The notes: generated from the letters alone by a model not told the origin. A DNA stretch of 64,000 nucleotides from Clostridium sp. C2-6-12 (GCF_009928485.1 NZ_JAABNP010000024.1:17661-81660); one strand, 5' to 3'. Shown: positions 17,650 through 26,493, counted from the first letter of the stretch. Numbers and translations are program-made.

Positions 17650-18285
17650 ATTTGTAGTATATCGCATTTAAAAGAGAGTTTAACAATAATCTTAAATTTA
17701 CTTTATTCAGGAGATACACAATTTGAGAAATATTACAATTTTCCTAAAGGTGAATTTCAGAAAATAGAAGGGCATATAAATACATATATGGAGAGTCGTG
17801 CTTTAGGTATTTTGATTGAAGTATTGTATGAAAAGAATTATGCTGTTCCTAAAATAATCTATAATAATGAAATTATTCCTGTTGCAGATGTTAAAAAAAT
17901 TGAACAGTTTGGACTTTATAATAGTAATTTTGATAGTGATTTATTTTTCGCAGATATAAAAAGAAAAATTATTTATAATATAGATTTTAAATATTCAAAC
18001 TCGCCGACGAGTTTGAAATCAATGTGGGAAAAAAGTAAAAACAAAATTCCTGGTTATATTGAAAAGTTAAGAGAGCGTCAAAAAGTTATAGAAAATAATC
18101 CTCAAAAAGTAAAAGAGATTTTAGAGATTAATGATTTATCAGGATTTTCTTATAAAAGTGGATTATGTACAGTTAGACCGGACTATTATTGTTATGTAAA
18201 AAGTAATGAATGGAAGGATGTTTATTATACAAATTGGTTTCGTTTTATGGAGAACCTAAATAAAGGAAATGAGCTTTTGAGTTAA
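17650..18285 (+). CDS. Putative second PD-(D/E)XK-like nuclease, start uncertain
   Basis: In phase with the preceding gene, separated by one TAG. The frame from 17641 to the first ATG (17788) is open and protein-like, so I think coding begins before that ATG. No ATG, GTG or TTG exists in phase there; the ATT at 17650 lies 5 bases after AGGGGG, hence the start used here. The C-terminal part has SDLFFAD (D97, D102) and IDFK (D112, K114), a possible (D)...DxK nuclease core, followed by a lysine-rich helix and a TVRPDYYCYV strand like those of restriction-type folds. If translation does not restart here, the nuclease half is lost. Confidence 0.5.
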   Translation: MCSISHLKESLTIILNLLYSGDTQFEKYYNFPKGEFQKIEGHINTYMESRALGILIEVLYEKNYAVPKIIYNNEIIPVADVKKIEQFGLYNSNFDSDLFFADIKRKIIYNIDFKYSNSPTSLKSMWEKSKNKIPGYIEKLRERQKVIENNPQKVKEILEINDLSGFSYKSGLCTVRPDYYCYVKSNEWKDVYYTNWFRFMENLNKGNELLS

Positions 18286-18612
18286 TATAAATAATTATAT
18301 TAAGAGCCAATTGGAATTGGGATCAGATAAATATATCGTAACAGATAATATATATATAAACCAAAAGAAAATGTTTCTAAGGAATCTCTTTTTTCAACTA
18401 TCATATTAAATAAATAATCTGAAGGTAAGAAAGATAACGTTATATGATTAAAGCTATATTTATTTAAAGTACACTCTAAAAGGATAATTTAGTTAGGAAT
18501 AAAAGTGTTTGTTTAAAGTAGAATTTTAAATTTATAAATAAGTGTTTGCGATAGCCTAGAGTATGAAAAATACTCTAGGCTATTTTGAGTTTAAAGAAAG
18601 GATTGATAAATT
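18286..18612. other. Intergenic region after the first cargo operon
   Basis: About 330 bases without a credible gene. CCAATTGGAATTGG near 18307 is a short symmetric element. The main structure is the hairpin at 18551-18583 before the resolvase gene. Confidence 0.5.
18551..18583 (+). terminator. Strong hairpin upstream of the resolvase gene
   Basis: A perfect 14-bp stem ATAGCCTAGAGTAT / ATACTCTAGGCTAT with a 5-base loop, followed by TTTTGAG. It may end the first cargo operon or attenuate the resolvase gene, which starts 30 bases later. Confidence 0.65.
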
Positions 18613-19170
18613 ATGAATATTGCTTATATAAGAGTAAGTACAGTTGAACAAAATGAAAGCAGACAATTAGAAGGATTAGAAAAGTATAATATAGATAAAA
18701 TATTTCAAGAGAAAGTATCAGCAAAAGATTCTAATAGACCTCAGCTTAATGCTATGTTAGATTTTGCCAGAGAGGGAGATATAATTTATGTTTGGGATTT
18801 TAGTAGATTAGCAAGAAGCACTAAAGATTTATTAAATATAGCAGAGCAGTTAGAAAATAAAAAAATTAATTTAATTAGTATAAAAGAAAAGTTAGATACT
18901 GGTACAGCTACAGGAAAACTAATGTTAACAATGATAGGAGCTATTAATGAATTTGAAAGAGCAAATCTTTTAGAAAGGCAAAGAGAAGGAATTGCAATTG
19001 CAAAGAGAGAAGGCAAATTTAAAGGAAGAAAAGCTATTGAATATCCTGATAAATGGGCAGAAGTATATCTGGAGTGGAAGGAGAGAAGAATAACAGGGAT
19101 TAAAGCAATGGAAAAGCTAAACCTAAAAAGAAATACATTTTATAAATTGGTAAGAGAATATAAGAAGTAA
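18613..19170 (+). CDS. Small serine recombinase (resolvase/invertase family)
   Basis: 185 residues. The catalytic serine is S9 in YIRVST, followed by the resolvase core with YVWDFSRLARS and the long E helix INEFERANLLERQREGI, and a C-terminal helix-turn-helix (KAMEKLNLKRNTFYKLV). Members invert or resolve short DNA segments or help transposon cointegrates separate. I see no obvious paired inverted sites next to it. It starts at ATG after AAAGGATTGATAA. Lies between the two cargo operons and may be a leftover of another mobile unit. Confidence 0.9.
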   Translation: MNIAYIRVSTVEQNESRQLEGLEKYNIDKIFQEKVSAKDSNRPQLNAMLDFAREGDIIYVWDFSRLARSTKDLLNIAEQLENKKINLISIKEKLDTGTATGKLMLTMIGAINEFERANLLERQREGIAIAKREGKFKGRKAIEYPDKWAEVYLEWKERRITGIKAMEKLNLKRNTFYKLVREYKK

Positions 19171-19319
19171 CTTAATAACACTATTAGCATTTAATAAAAA
19201 GCTAGCAGTATATACATGGCGAATATATGATACTATAATTTATACAGGAATAAAAAAGGAATAAAAAAATTTTAAATATGTATGTAAAAATAATCAAAAA
19301 TATGAATAAAGTTATATAT

Positions 19320-19351
19320 GTACAATATATGTCCATGTTAATTGGTATAAT
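19320..19351 (+). promoter_or_regulatory. Promoter with a 15-bp operator before the WYL gene
   Basis: GTACAATATATGTCC (19320-19334), an imperfect palindrome GTACA-N5-TGTCC, ends 11 bases before TATAAT (19346-19351). The same operator with the same 11-base spacing to TATAAT occurs at 28340-28371. It covers the -35 position, which is otherwise poor, so binding would control the promoter directly. Confidence 0.65.
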
Positions 19352-19378
19352 AAATGTATATATATGGTGGTGAAGTTT

Positions 19379-20350
19379 ATGGAAGAAAAAGACTGTAAGG
19401 TAAGTAGAGTTTTGCACATTTTTGAAAAATTAATTTCTGGAGATATAGTCAATAAAAGGGAATTAGCAGATATATTTAAAGTTAATGATAAGACAATCCA
19501 AAGAGATATTGATGAAATTAGAAATTATTTAATAGATAAAAGAAATGATTATAACGTAAAAATTAGATATTCTCGAAAAAATAGAGGATATTTAATGGAA
19601 GAAAGCTCAAATAAAAAGCTTAATTGTGAAGAGCTTTTAGCAATAACGAAGATAATATTGGAAAGTAGAGCTTTTAATAAAGAAGAAATGAATCATTTGA
19701 TTAATATATTATTAAATGAAGTTAATTTTGAAAAAAGAAAGCATATTAAAGAGCTTATACGAAATGAATTATTTAATTTTGTACCATTACAGCATAATAA
19801 AAAAATTTTAAAACTACTGTGGGAATTAAGTGAAATTATTAGACATAAGGAAATTACTGAAATTTCATATATTAAAGTAACTAATGAAAATGTAACTAGA
19901 ATAATAAAGCCAGTTGCAATAATATTTTCAGAATATTATTTTTATCTCATAGCGTATTCAGCTGATGTTGAATACGATGATCCAACAATATTTAGAATAG
20001 ATAGAATTCTAGATTATAAAAAAATAGGGCAAAGGTTTTATATTAATGATTGTAAGAGATTTGAAGATGGAGAGTTTAGAAAAAGAATACAATTTATGTA
20101 CCAAGGGAAGTTGTCTAAAGTTAAGTTTGAATATTGTGGAGTATCAATAGAGCATATTTTAGATAGATTACCAACAGCTGAAATTAAGCAAGTCACTGAA
20201 AACAAGTATTTAGTTGAAACGGAAGTTTATGGACAAGGAATAATTATGTGGATACTAAGTCAAGGTAAAAATATTAAATTAATTGAACCAGTAGAGATGA
20301 TATTAAGAGTAAAAGAAGAACTAATTAAAATATTAGAAAATTATAATTAA
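19379..20350 (+). CDS. WYL-domain transcriptional regulator
   Basis: 323 residues: an N-terminal winged helix-turn-helix (about 10-60, with NKRELADIFKVNDKTIQRDIDEI) and a WYL domain (about 140-220, with KPVAIIFSEYYFYLIAY and FRIDRI), then the WYL C-terminal extension. WYL regulators such as BrxR and CapW bind inverted repeats and control BREX and CBASS phage-defence operons, sensing a ligand, probably nucleic acid. I start at the ATG at 19379, 5 bases after GGTGGTGA. The three following genes are on the same strand with gaps of about 25 bases, so it probably regulates its own operon through the operator at 19320. Confidence 0.9.
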   Translation: MEEKDCKVSRVLHIFEKLISGDIVNKRELADIFKVNDKTIQRDIDEIRNYLIDKRNDYNVKIRYSRKNRGYLMEESSNKKLNCEELLAITKIILESRAFNKEEMNHLINILLNEVNFEKRKHIKELIRNELFNFVPLQHNKKILKLLWELSEIIRHKEITEISYIKVTNENVTRIIKPVAIIFSEYYFYLIAYSADVEYDDPTIFRIDRILDYKKIGQRFYINDCKRFEDGEFRKRIQFMYQGKLSKVKFEYCGVSIEHILDRLPTAEIKQVTENKYLVETEVYGQGIIMWILSQGKNIKLIEPVEMILRVKEELIKILENYN

Positions 20351-20376
20351 GGGATTAATTTAGTGGAGGAATAAGA

Positions 20377-21795
20377 ATGGATGATGGTGTATTACAGAAT
20401 AGTTCGCTTGTGAAAAATCTTAATGATATGGCAAAAGAATATGAAGGGTATAGTGTGACGAAAGAATACAATAGAGGATTATATCAAGATGATAAAGCAA
20501 TGGAAAAATGTATTGACGAAGCTTTTGATGGTAGAAAAACTATCATTAGTGATCTTACTGGTAAAACATTGCATAGAGATAATAAAGCAGCGGATCGTAA
20601 ATATGGAGAAAAAGCAGCTACTAGTCATAGAGCTGAACCTGACCATGATGATCCTTTAGCTAAAATACATGGTAGAAATAAAAACAAAAAATACATAAAT
20701 GATGTAGACCTAAAAGATGTAGGTAATAGAAAAGATAATTTGAAAGCAAAGCCAATGAATGTTAATAGATCAAAAAGAGAAGCATCGAATATAGAAGCCC
20801 TAAAAAAGAAAAAATATTCACAAGAGATAACAACTACAGGGAAAGTAAAGGAAGTTATTAGAGGAAAAAAGAATGAATTAGAATCAGATTTTTTATTAAA
20901 TAAAAGAGTTGTTGAAAGAGGTACCGTTGTTAATGCTAATAAAATAGTTTCTACTGTTGCAAAAAGTGGAGATACAGTTATTAATACATCAGTTATTGTT
21001 GGGGAAAGTTTTCAAAAAGGTGCTAAGCAATCAGTAGCAGCAGCGGCTATTCCGCTTACTGTTGAAGCAATAAGACGATTATATAATGTTGCAGAAGGGG
21101 AGGAAAAATTATCAGAGGTAGTAAAAGATATTGGAAAGAATGCAGGACAAATTGTAATTATTGGTGGAGCAAAAAATATAATGCTTAATGGTGTTAGTTT
21201 TGTTTTTAAAAAAAATGGAAAAGAAAATTTATTAAGAATTCTTAATAGTAATGAAGTAGCACAAATTATAGCTGTAGCAATGATTGTTAAAGATTCAGCC
21301 TTTAAATATATAAATTGTGAAATAGATGGAGAACAATTTTTAGAAGAAGTTCAGGAACAAGGTATTGTAATGACATCAGGTTTAATAGGAGCAATTGCAG
21401 GTAGTATATTAATTCCTATACCTGTAGTTGGGCAAATGGTTGGTTCTTTTATTGCATCTACAGTTTGTGCTGGCATATTTAGAGAATATCATAATATTAA
21501 TGTATATAAAATTAAAGAAAACGAAATCAGTAAAATATGTTCAGATGCATTAGATGAAATAAAGAAGCAACAAGATATATTGAAAGACATTATAAATAAA
21601 GAATTTACAGAATGGGATGATAAATTTAAGCTAGGGCTAAAAAATATTTATGATGCAACTATTGCCAATGATGTAGAAGGAATTGCTAAAGGCTTAGATA
21701 AAATACTGAATACTTTTAAGGAAAATATAAAGTTTGAGACATATAAAGAATTTGATGAATTTTTTATGGATGAAAGTAATGTATTAAGATTATAA
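20377..21795 (+). CDS. HNH-motif protein with glycine-zipper membrane segment
   Basis: 472 residues, no known family recognised as a whole. Residues 84-133 carry an HNH-like nuclease pattern: H84, AEPDHDDPL (D89, H90), N117, DNL (N121) and NVNRSK (N130), the form typical of HNH/ENDO VII enzymes. Around 332-370 there is a long hydrophobic stretch rich in glycine (GLIGAIAGSILIPIPVVG), likely to insert in or associate with a membrane; a second, weaker one lies near 215-230. The C-terminus is helical. A nuclease joined to a membrane-active segment suggests an effector. Starts at ATG after GGAGGAATAAG. Second gene of the WYL operon. Confidence 0.7.
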   Translation: MDDGVLQNSSLVKNLNDMAKEYEGYSVTKEYNRGLYQDDKAMEKCIDEAFDGRKTIISDLTGKTLHRDNKAADRKYGEKAATSHRAEPDHDDPLAKIHGRNKNKKYINDVDLKDVGNRKDNLKAKPMNVNRSKREASNIEALKKKKYSQEITTTGKVKEVIRGKKNELESDFLLNKRVVERGTVVNANKIVSTVAKSGDTVINTSVIVGESFQKGAKQSVAAAAIPLTVEAIRRLYNVAEGEEKLSEVVKDIGKNAGQIVIIGGAKNIMLNGVSFVFKKNGKENLLRILNSNEVAQIIAVAMIVKDSAFKYINCEIDGEQFLEEVQEQGIVMTSGLIGAIAGSILIPIPVVGQMVGSFIASTVCAGIFREYHNINVYKIKENEISKICSDALDEIKKQQDILKDIINKEFTEWDDKFKLGLKNIYDATIANDVEGIAKGLDKILNTFKENIKFETYKEFDEFFMDESNVLRL

Positions 21796-21818
21796 ATTTA
21801 TATTAGCAGGTGGATATA

Positions 21819-22598
21819 ATGAGTTTTATTTTTAATATGATAAAAGCAGATAAAAATAATGAAAAAGCAGACAAGATAAATATAAAGGCATTTGAAAAAA
21901 TAGAAGAAGCAAAAATAAATCAAAAAAAATATCAAGAAAATATGGATATGTCATTAGAGAAATTAATTAATAGAAAAAAGGGTATATTATCTACTTCCAT
22001 AAGAGAGTTTTTAGAGATTTATGAAAAAATAATGAAAATAGATTTTGAAGAAGGAGATGGTATAAAAGAATTATCGATGAATATGTTTGCACCAGAGGTT
22101 GTAAATGAATTGAAGAATACAGTAACTACAGCAGTAGGTAATCAACTAACAACTAAGCAAGCTATTATTACATATCTATTTGGCGGTATTTCAGGAATTA
22201 TTGCTAAAGAAGCTGAAATGAATTTAGGGGTAGCCAATATTAGAAAAAGACAGGCAAATGTAATAGAGGCCCATTCAGAAACAATATGTATTGCTCTAAA
22301 TGCAATTATTCAGAGATGTGATAGAATATCCGAAATATTAGCAAAACTAAATTTATTATTTATGAAGAGTATTAAAACAACTGGTGAAATAATAAGTCAA
22401 AAGGGAATGAATAGATTAAATTATACTAAATCTGATAAAGAAGCAATAATGACTTGCATTAATATTGCTTCAACTATAAAAAAAATATTGGATACTAAAT
22501 TATTTGATGAAAAGGGTGAAATAACAAAACAATCAATTGAAGCAATTCAAATTGGGGATCAATATTTAAATGAAATTAATAATACTATTAATAAATAG
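21819..22598 (+). CDS. Helical protein with glycine-zipper segment, unknown function
   Basis: About 259 residues, not recognised. The first 60 residues are lysine- and glutamate-rich and probably coiled-coil. Near residue 120 there is a short hydrophobic glycine motif, YLFGGISGIIAK, like the one in the preceding protein, followed by long helices. No signal peptide. I use the ATG at 21819, close behind AGGTGG; a GTG in phase 9 bases earlier lies on that site. Starts 24 bases after the HNH gene, so co-transcribed; the shared motif suggests the two proteins meet at a membrane. Confidence 0.65.
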   Translation: MSFIFNMIKADKNNEKADKINIKAFEKIEEAKINQKKYQENMDMSLEKLINRKKGILSTSIREFLEIYEKIMKIDFEEGDGIKELSMNMFAPEVVNELKNTVTTAVGNQLTTKQAIITYLFGGISGIIAKEAEMNLGVANIRKRQANVIEAHSETICIALNAIIQRCDRISEILAKLNLLFMKSIKTTGEIISQKGMNRLNYTKSDKEAIMTCINIASTIKKILDTKLFDEKGEITKQSIEAIQIGDQYLNEINNTINK

Positions 22599-22625
22599 AA
22601 GAAGAAATTTATTGGAGGTTGTGAA

Positions 22626-24440
22626 ATGAAAAAAGTTATTATATCAGAGAAATGTGTATCATGTGGAGCATGTGCATTAGAATGTGATGTTTTTGAAGAA
22701 TCACCTAATGGAAAAGCTGCAATTAATAATAAAATTGAATTAGATGATAATATTACAAAAAAAATATTAAAAATAGCTAACGAGTGTCCAGTTAAGGCAA
22801 TAGAAATAATTGAGGATAAAATAGTAAAATCACAAGGAAAAGAAGGGTTAAAGGAAGTAAGTAATTTATTAAAAAAAGAATTAATAGATTCACAAATTGC
22901 AAAACCACAGATTGATGATTATAAATTTAATAAAGAAGAGTATAGAATTCCAGTTTCAGCAGGTTATGGTGAATATAGATATGATTATAAGTCAGATGAT
23001 AAAGCTGTACAAGCAGGATTAAAAGAGTTTGATAGAGTAATGTATTCTCAAAGGAAGGCATTAATACAACAGGTTTTAGTAGAATACAAATTTAAAAGTT
23101 TAAAAAAATATTCAGAATACGAAATGAAAGATGGAAATTATTATTATGATTTAAAGAAGAAAATTGAGCAAATATTAATAAAAGTGGAGAGAGAAGCCAA
23201 ATCAATTAGTAATAATAAAATTTCATTACCAAATAATTTTAGCATATTTGAAGTAAAACCTGATTTTGGACATGATGACATGATAGTATATCAACTTAGA
23301 CACTTTGAAGAATTATGGTTTACTAATGACATTATGAATGAATTAGAATCGTTGCATTGGTATGATACTTATGTTGATACAGACGATATGGAAGATAGCA
23401 GGGGAAAAGATGTATATTGTTATAAAAATATATATAAGGTAAGTGAATTATTTGGAAAGCATATATTAGATGAAGTAGTATATGTATTAAGTGGGGCAGA
23501 TGGGGCTCAAAAAATAGTTAATGAGGCACTAAATAAGTATATAGATTTAGCGAATAAAGAAATAAATAAAAAAGTAGAAATATTTTATAATGCTATAAAG
23601 AATAGTGGTTTAATAAATGAAAATTATAAAGTAAATAAAGAAAAAAATTATAGTGATGAAAAAAAGATAACAGTGGCAGCAAGGGAAAAAGATGAAGTAG
23701 ATGTAAATCCTAAATTAGATAAAAGAGAAGAATTTACATGGACTACAAATTTAAATGTATGTCCCAAAACAGCAATGGATTATGCATGTTTAGTAAGTGC
23801 AGCTAATTCTACAATAATAAAAGAGGTTGCATTACCAATGAGTTCAGATTTTGAAGAATGCGACAAATGGTTAAGGGATAATGTTGCGAATAGTATTATT
23901 TTATCAATGATAGCGTTATATAGAGATTTAAAGAAAGAATTAGAACATAGGGAAATTGGCTTATCAGATGATTATATTCAAAATTGGATTAGAGAGAATG
24001 CTAATTCAATTAAACTTGCAAGTGATTATAGAAGAGATTTAGAGTCGGTAATTAGAGAACTTATTAAATTAGGAGATGTCATGACAGTGGAAACAAGAGA
24101 AGAATTTACAGGGACTACAAATTTAGATGTAAATCCCAAAACATTAATGGATTATGCATGTTTAGTAAGTGCTGCAAATTATACCTCAATTATTGAAAAG
24201 GAACTCCCAGATGATAATATAGAAAGTTATAAGAAATGGTTAAAAGATAATGTAGGAAACAGTATTATATTATCAATGATGGAATTATATAAAGAAATTA
24301 ATAAAGAATTAGATAATAGAAAAATTAGAATATCTGATAGCATTATTCAAGATTGGATAAAAGAAAATGCTAATTCAATTAAACTTGCAACTAACTATAG
24401 AGGGAATTTAGATCTAGTAATTAAAGAGATTACCAAATAG
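22626..24440 (+). CDS. Ferredoxin-domain fusion protein with two C-terminal tandem repeats
   Basis: 604 residues. The first 65 residues form a single-cluster ferredoxin domain: C10-x2-C13-x2-C16 and C54 followed by proline (ECPVKA), with C20 spare, so one 4Fe-4S cluster is expected. The middle (about 90-345) is not recognised and includes VYQLRHFEELWFTND and SLHWYDTYVDTDD. The C-terminus holds two copies of a 124-residue repeat starting at E368 and E492, each with EEFTxTTNLxVxPKTxMDYACLV-type starts and a SxIIQxWIxENANSIKLA-type end. A redox domain joined to such repeats is unusual and I know no family for it. Last gene of the WYL operon; starts after TTGGAGG. Confidence 0.7.
   Translation: MKKVIISEKCVSCGACALECDVFEESPNGKAAINNKIELDDNITKKILKIANECPVKAIEIIEDKIVKSQGKEGLKEVSNLLKKELIDSQIAKPQIDDYKFNKEEYRIPVSAGYGEYRYDYKSDDKAVQAGLKEFDRVMYSQRKALIQQVLVEYKFKSLKKYSEYEMKDGNYYYDLKKKIEQILIKVEREAKSISNNKISLPNNFSIFEVKPDFGHDDMIVYQLRHFEELWFTNDIMNELESLHWYDTYVDTDDMEDSRGKDVYCYKNIYKVSELFGKHILDEVVYVLSGADGAQKIVNEALNKYIDLANKEINKKVEIFYNAIKNSGLINENYKVNKEKNYSDEKKITVAAREKDEVDVNPKLDKREEFTWTTNLNVCPKTAMDYACLVSAANSTIIKEVALPMSSDFEECDKWLRDNVANSIILSMIALYRDLKKELEHREIGLSDDYIQNWIRENANSIKLASDYRRDLESVIRELIKLGDVMTVETREEFTGTTNLDVNPKTLMDYACLVSAANYTSIIEKELPDDNIESYKKWLKDNVGNSIILSMMELYKEINKELDNRKIRISDSIIQDWIKENANSIKLATNYRGNLDLVIKEITK
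23727..24437 (+). repeat. Tandem coding repeat, two units of 372 bases
   Basis: Unit one 23727-24098 and unit two from 24099, inside the ferredoxin-fusion gene; unit two stops 33 bases short. By eye the first 78 bases differ at about 8 positions, so the duplication is recent or kept alike by conversion. Confidence 0.85.
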
Positions 24441-24566
24441 GTTGGATGGTAAAGAAAAAATGATGTTAAGATAGTTTTTTCTTATGGATGGTATTAGTTA
24501 AAAATTTTAAATATATATTATATCTATGAATAAAAGATAAATGTATATTTGAAAGGAGATTTTATT

Positions 24567-25502
24567 ATGGTAGATATAGTAACTAATACTAAAAATATGA
24601 CAAGAGAAGAATGGTTACAGTGGAGAAAAGAAGGTATAGGTGGCTCTGATGTTTCAATTATATGTGGTATTAATAAATATAAATCAGCATTAGAACTTTG
24701 GATGGAAAAGAGAGGTTATAAAGAAAGTGAAGAAGCTGGAGAAAGTGCTTATTGGGGAAGTACATTAGAACCAATTATAAGAGAAGAATTTACTAAAAGA
24801 ACAAATTTAGAAGTTGATACTATTAGTTTGATGCTTAAGCATCCAGAATTTGATTTTATGTTGGCTAATGTAGATGGTATTGTTAATGATAATGAAGGTA
24901 AGAAGTGTATATTTGAAGCTAAGACAGCATCAGCTTATAAATTAGACCAATGGAAGGATGATGAGATTCCAGAAGAATATATGCTTCAAATACAACACTA
25001 TATGGCTGTATTAAATTATGAAAGAACATATATAGCAGTTTTAATAGGTGGCAATACATTTAAGTATAAAGTAGTTTATAGAGATGAAGAATTAATTGAC
25101 ATGATTATAGAAATTGAAAAGAATTTCTGGAATTGCGTACTTAATGATATACCACCAAATATTGATGGTTCTGAAAGCTGTACCAATTTATTAAATAACT
25201 TATATCCTAAAGCTAAGAAGAATTGCTCAATTATATTACCAAGTGAAGCAGAAGAGATTATTAATGAATATAATATAAATAAAGAAAAAGAGAAATTTTA
25301 TTCAGATAAGAAAGATGAATGTATTAATAAAATAAAAGCAATGATGGAAGATAATGAAGCAGGAGCAATTAATAATTCAATTGTTACTTGGAAAAATACT
25401 TCAACTGAAAGACTTGATAGTAAGAAGCTAAAAGAAGAGCAATCAGAAATTTATGAAAAATATATAAAGAAAACTACAACAAGGAGATTTTTAATTAAAT
25501 GA
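24567..25502 (+). CDS. YqaJ-family phage recombination exonuclease
   Basis: About 311 residues with the lambda-exonuclease fold. The signature WLQWRKEGIGGSDVSIICGIN opens the YqaJ domain, D103 (ANVDG), E117 and K119 (FEAKT) form the metal site, and QIQHYMAVL is the QxxxY helix. It degrades one strand of DNA ends to feed an annealing protein in phage-type recombination. The ATG at 24567 is used because AAAGGAG lies 9 bases before it; a TTG upstream in phase covers that site. Starts the recombination module, with the probable annealing protein at 26814. Confidence 0.9.
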   Translation: MVDIVTNTKNMTREEWLQWRKEGIGGSDVSIICGINKYKSALELWMEKRGYKESEEAGESAYWGSTLEPIIREEFTKRTNLEVDTISLMLKHPEFDFMLANVDGIVNDNEGKKCIFEAKTASAYKLDQWKDDEIPEEYMLQIQHYMAVLNYERTYIAVLIGGNTFKYKVVYRDEELIDMIIEIEKNFWNCVLNDIPPNIDGSESCTNLLNNLYPKAKKNCSIILPSEAEEIINEYNINKEKEKFYSDKKDECINKIKAMMEDNEAGAINNSIVTWKNTSTERLDSKKLKEEQSEIYEKYIKKTTTRRFLIK

Positions 25503-25534
25503 TCCTAGTACTAGAAATGGTACTAGGATTTTTT
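25502..25534 (+). terminator. Rho-independent terminator after the YqaJ gene
   Basis: A 10-bp stem ATCCTAGTAC / GTACTAGGAT with an 8-base loop and five to six T. It begins within the stop codon region of the exonuclease gene, so much transcription may end here or the stem acts as a processing site. Confidence 0.88.
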
Positions 25535-25563
25535 ACGCTTAAATTCAGAAAGGAAGATGTTTT

Positions 25564-25875
25564 ATGTTTAAGAAGGAAAAGAGATATATTACTAATGGAG
25601 TAAATTCAGATGTAGATATTAGATTGCAAATTTTAATGTGGGGTTTAATAGATAAATTGAAAGAAAATAATAGTTTTCAATTAGATTATTTGCAGGTATT
25701 TAATATTTGTAAGAATGATTATAGGATTCTGCTAGAGCATACTCAGGCAGTACCAGAATATAAGAAGTTATATGAAATAAAGAATATGGGAGACATAGAG
25801 CTTGAGGAAAAATTAAAGTTATTTGTTATAGATGATGTAGAACATTCAACAATGTTATTAGCACAAGAATATTAA
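25564..25875 (+). CDS. DUF960 family small protein
   Basis: 103 residues with the DUF960 pattern as I remember it: RYITNGVNSDVDIRLQ at the start, LDYLQVFNI in the middle, EHTQAVPEYKKLYE and a closing MLLAQEY. The function is unknown; members are common in phage and mobile elements of Firmicutes. No membrane segment or signal. The ATG follows AGGAAGATG. Lies between the exonuclease and the annealing protein, so a role in element replication or host interaction is likely. Confidence 0.8.
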   Translation: MFKKEKRYITNGVNSDVDIRLQILMWGLIDKLKENNSFQLDYLQVFNICKNDYRILLEHTQAVPEYKKLYEIKNMGDIELEEKLKLFVIDDVEHSTMLLAQEY

Positions 25876-25888
25876 GGAGGGAATAAAG

Positions 25889-26479
25889 GTGATAGGAAAT
25901 TCGCATATAATAAATAAATTTTTTACGAATGAATTAAGCAGGTTAACTGAAAAATATAATAATTTAGATGTTAATAAGATAAGTGGAATTGAAGAATTAA
26001 TGAATAAGATAACAGATGAAGAACTTAAAGAAGAACTCTATTTAGATTTTAATAAGGTATTGGAGCTTGTTAAAAAGCTTGGAGATGATTTTGAAGAAGC
26101 TATATTAAATATTTATGTGTTTATAAATAAAAATGATGAATTTATAGACATTGAAAAGGCAAAGCAAATATATGAGGAAGTGAGTTATAAAGGATATTAT
26201 ACAGATCAGGATATAATAATTTATTCAAGGTTAGAAGACATTAGAGATTATATAAAAGATAACATAAGTGATATTATGGGCAACTCTTATGAAGTAGATA
26301 GGTTATTTGATAAAGATACACTAATTGATTATCTAATAGATGGTAAAAGCATTGAAGATATAGGAAAAGAACTTGTTGGCAATGAATCAGAATATGAAGA
26401 GATTTTAGATATAAAACCAGAGCTTATATGCACTAATAAAAATAATGAAAGATATTATTATGCAAAATTAAATGTCTAA
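25889..26479 (+). CDS. Acidic hypothetical protein, possibly antirestriction-like
   Basis: 196 residues, strongly acidic (many Glu and Asp), no membrane segment. I do not recognise it. A high acid content and its place in a phage-like recombination module are reminiscent of DNA-mimic antirestriction proteins such as ArdA, but I see no diagnostic motif, so that is only a suggestion. It starts at GTG (25889) after AAGGAGGG, 13 bases after the DUF960 gene, so the two form an operon. Confidence 0.65.
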   Translation: MIGNSHIINKFFTNELSRLTEKYNNLDVNKISGIEELMNKITDEELKEELYLDFNKVLELVKKLGDDFEEAILNIYVFINKNDEFIDIEKAKQIYEEVSYKGYYTDQDIIIYSRLEDIRDYIKDNISDIMGNSYEVDRLFDKDTLIDYLIDGKSIEDIGKELVGNESEYEEILDIKPELICTNKNNERYYYAKLNV

Positions 26480-26493
26480 AGGAAGGTGATAGT

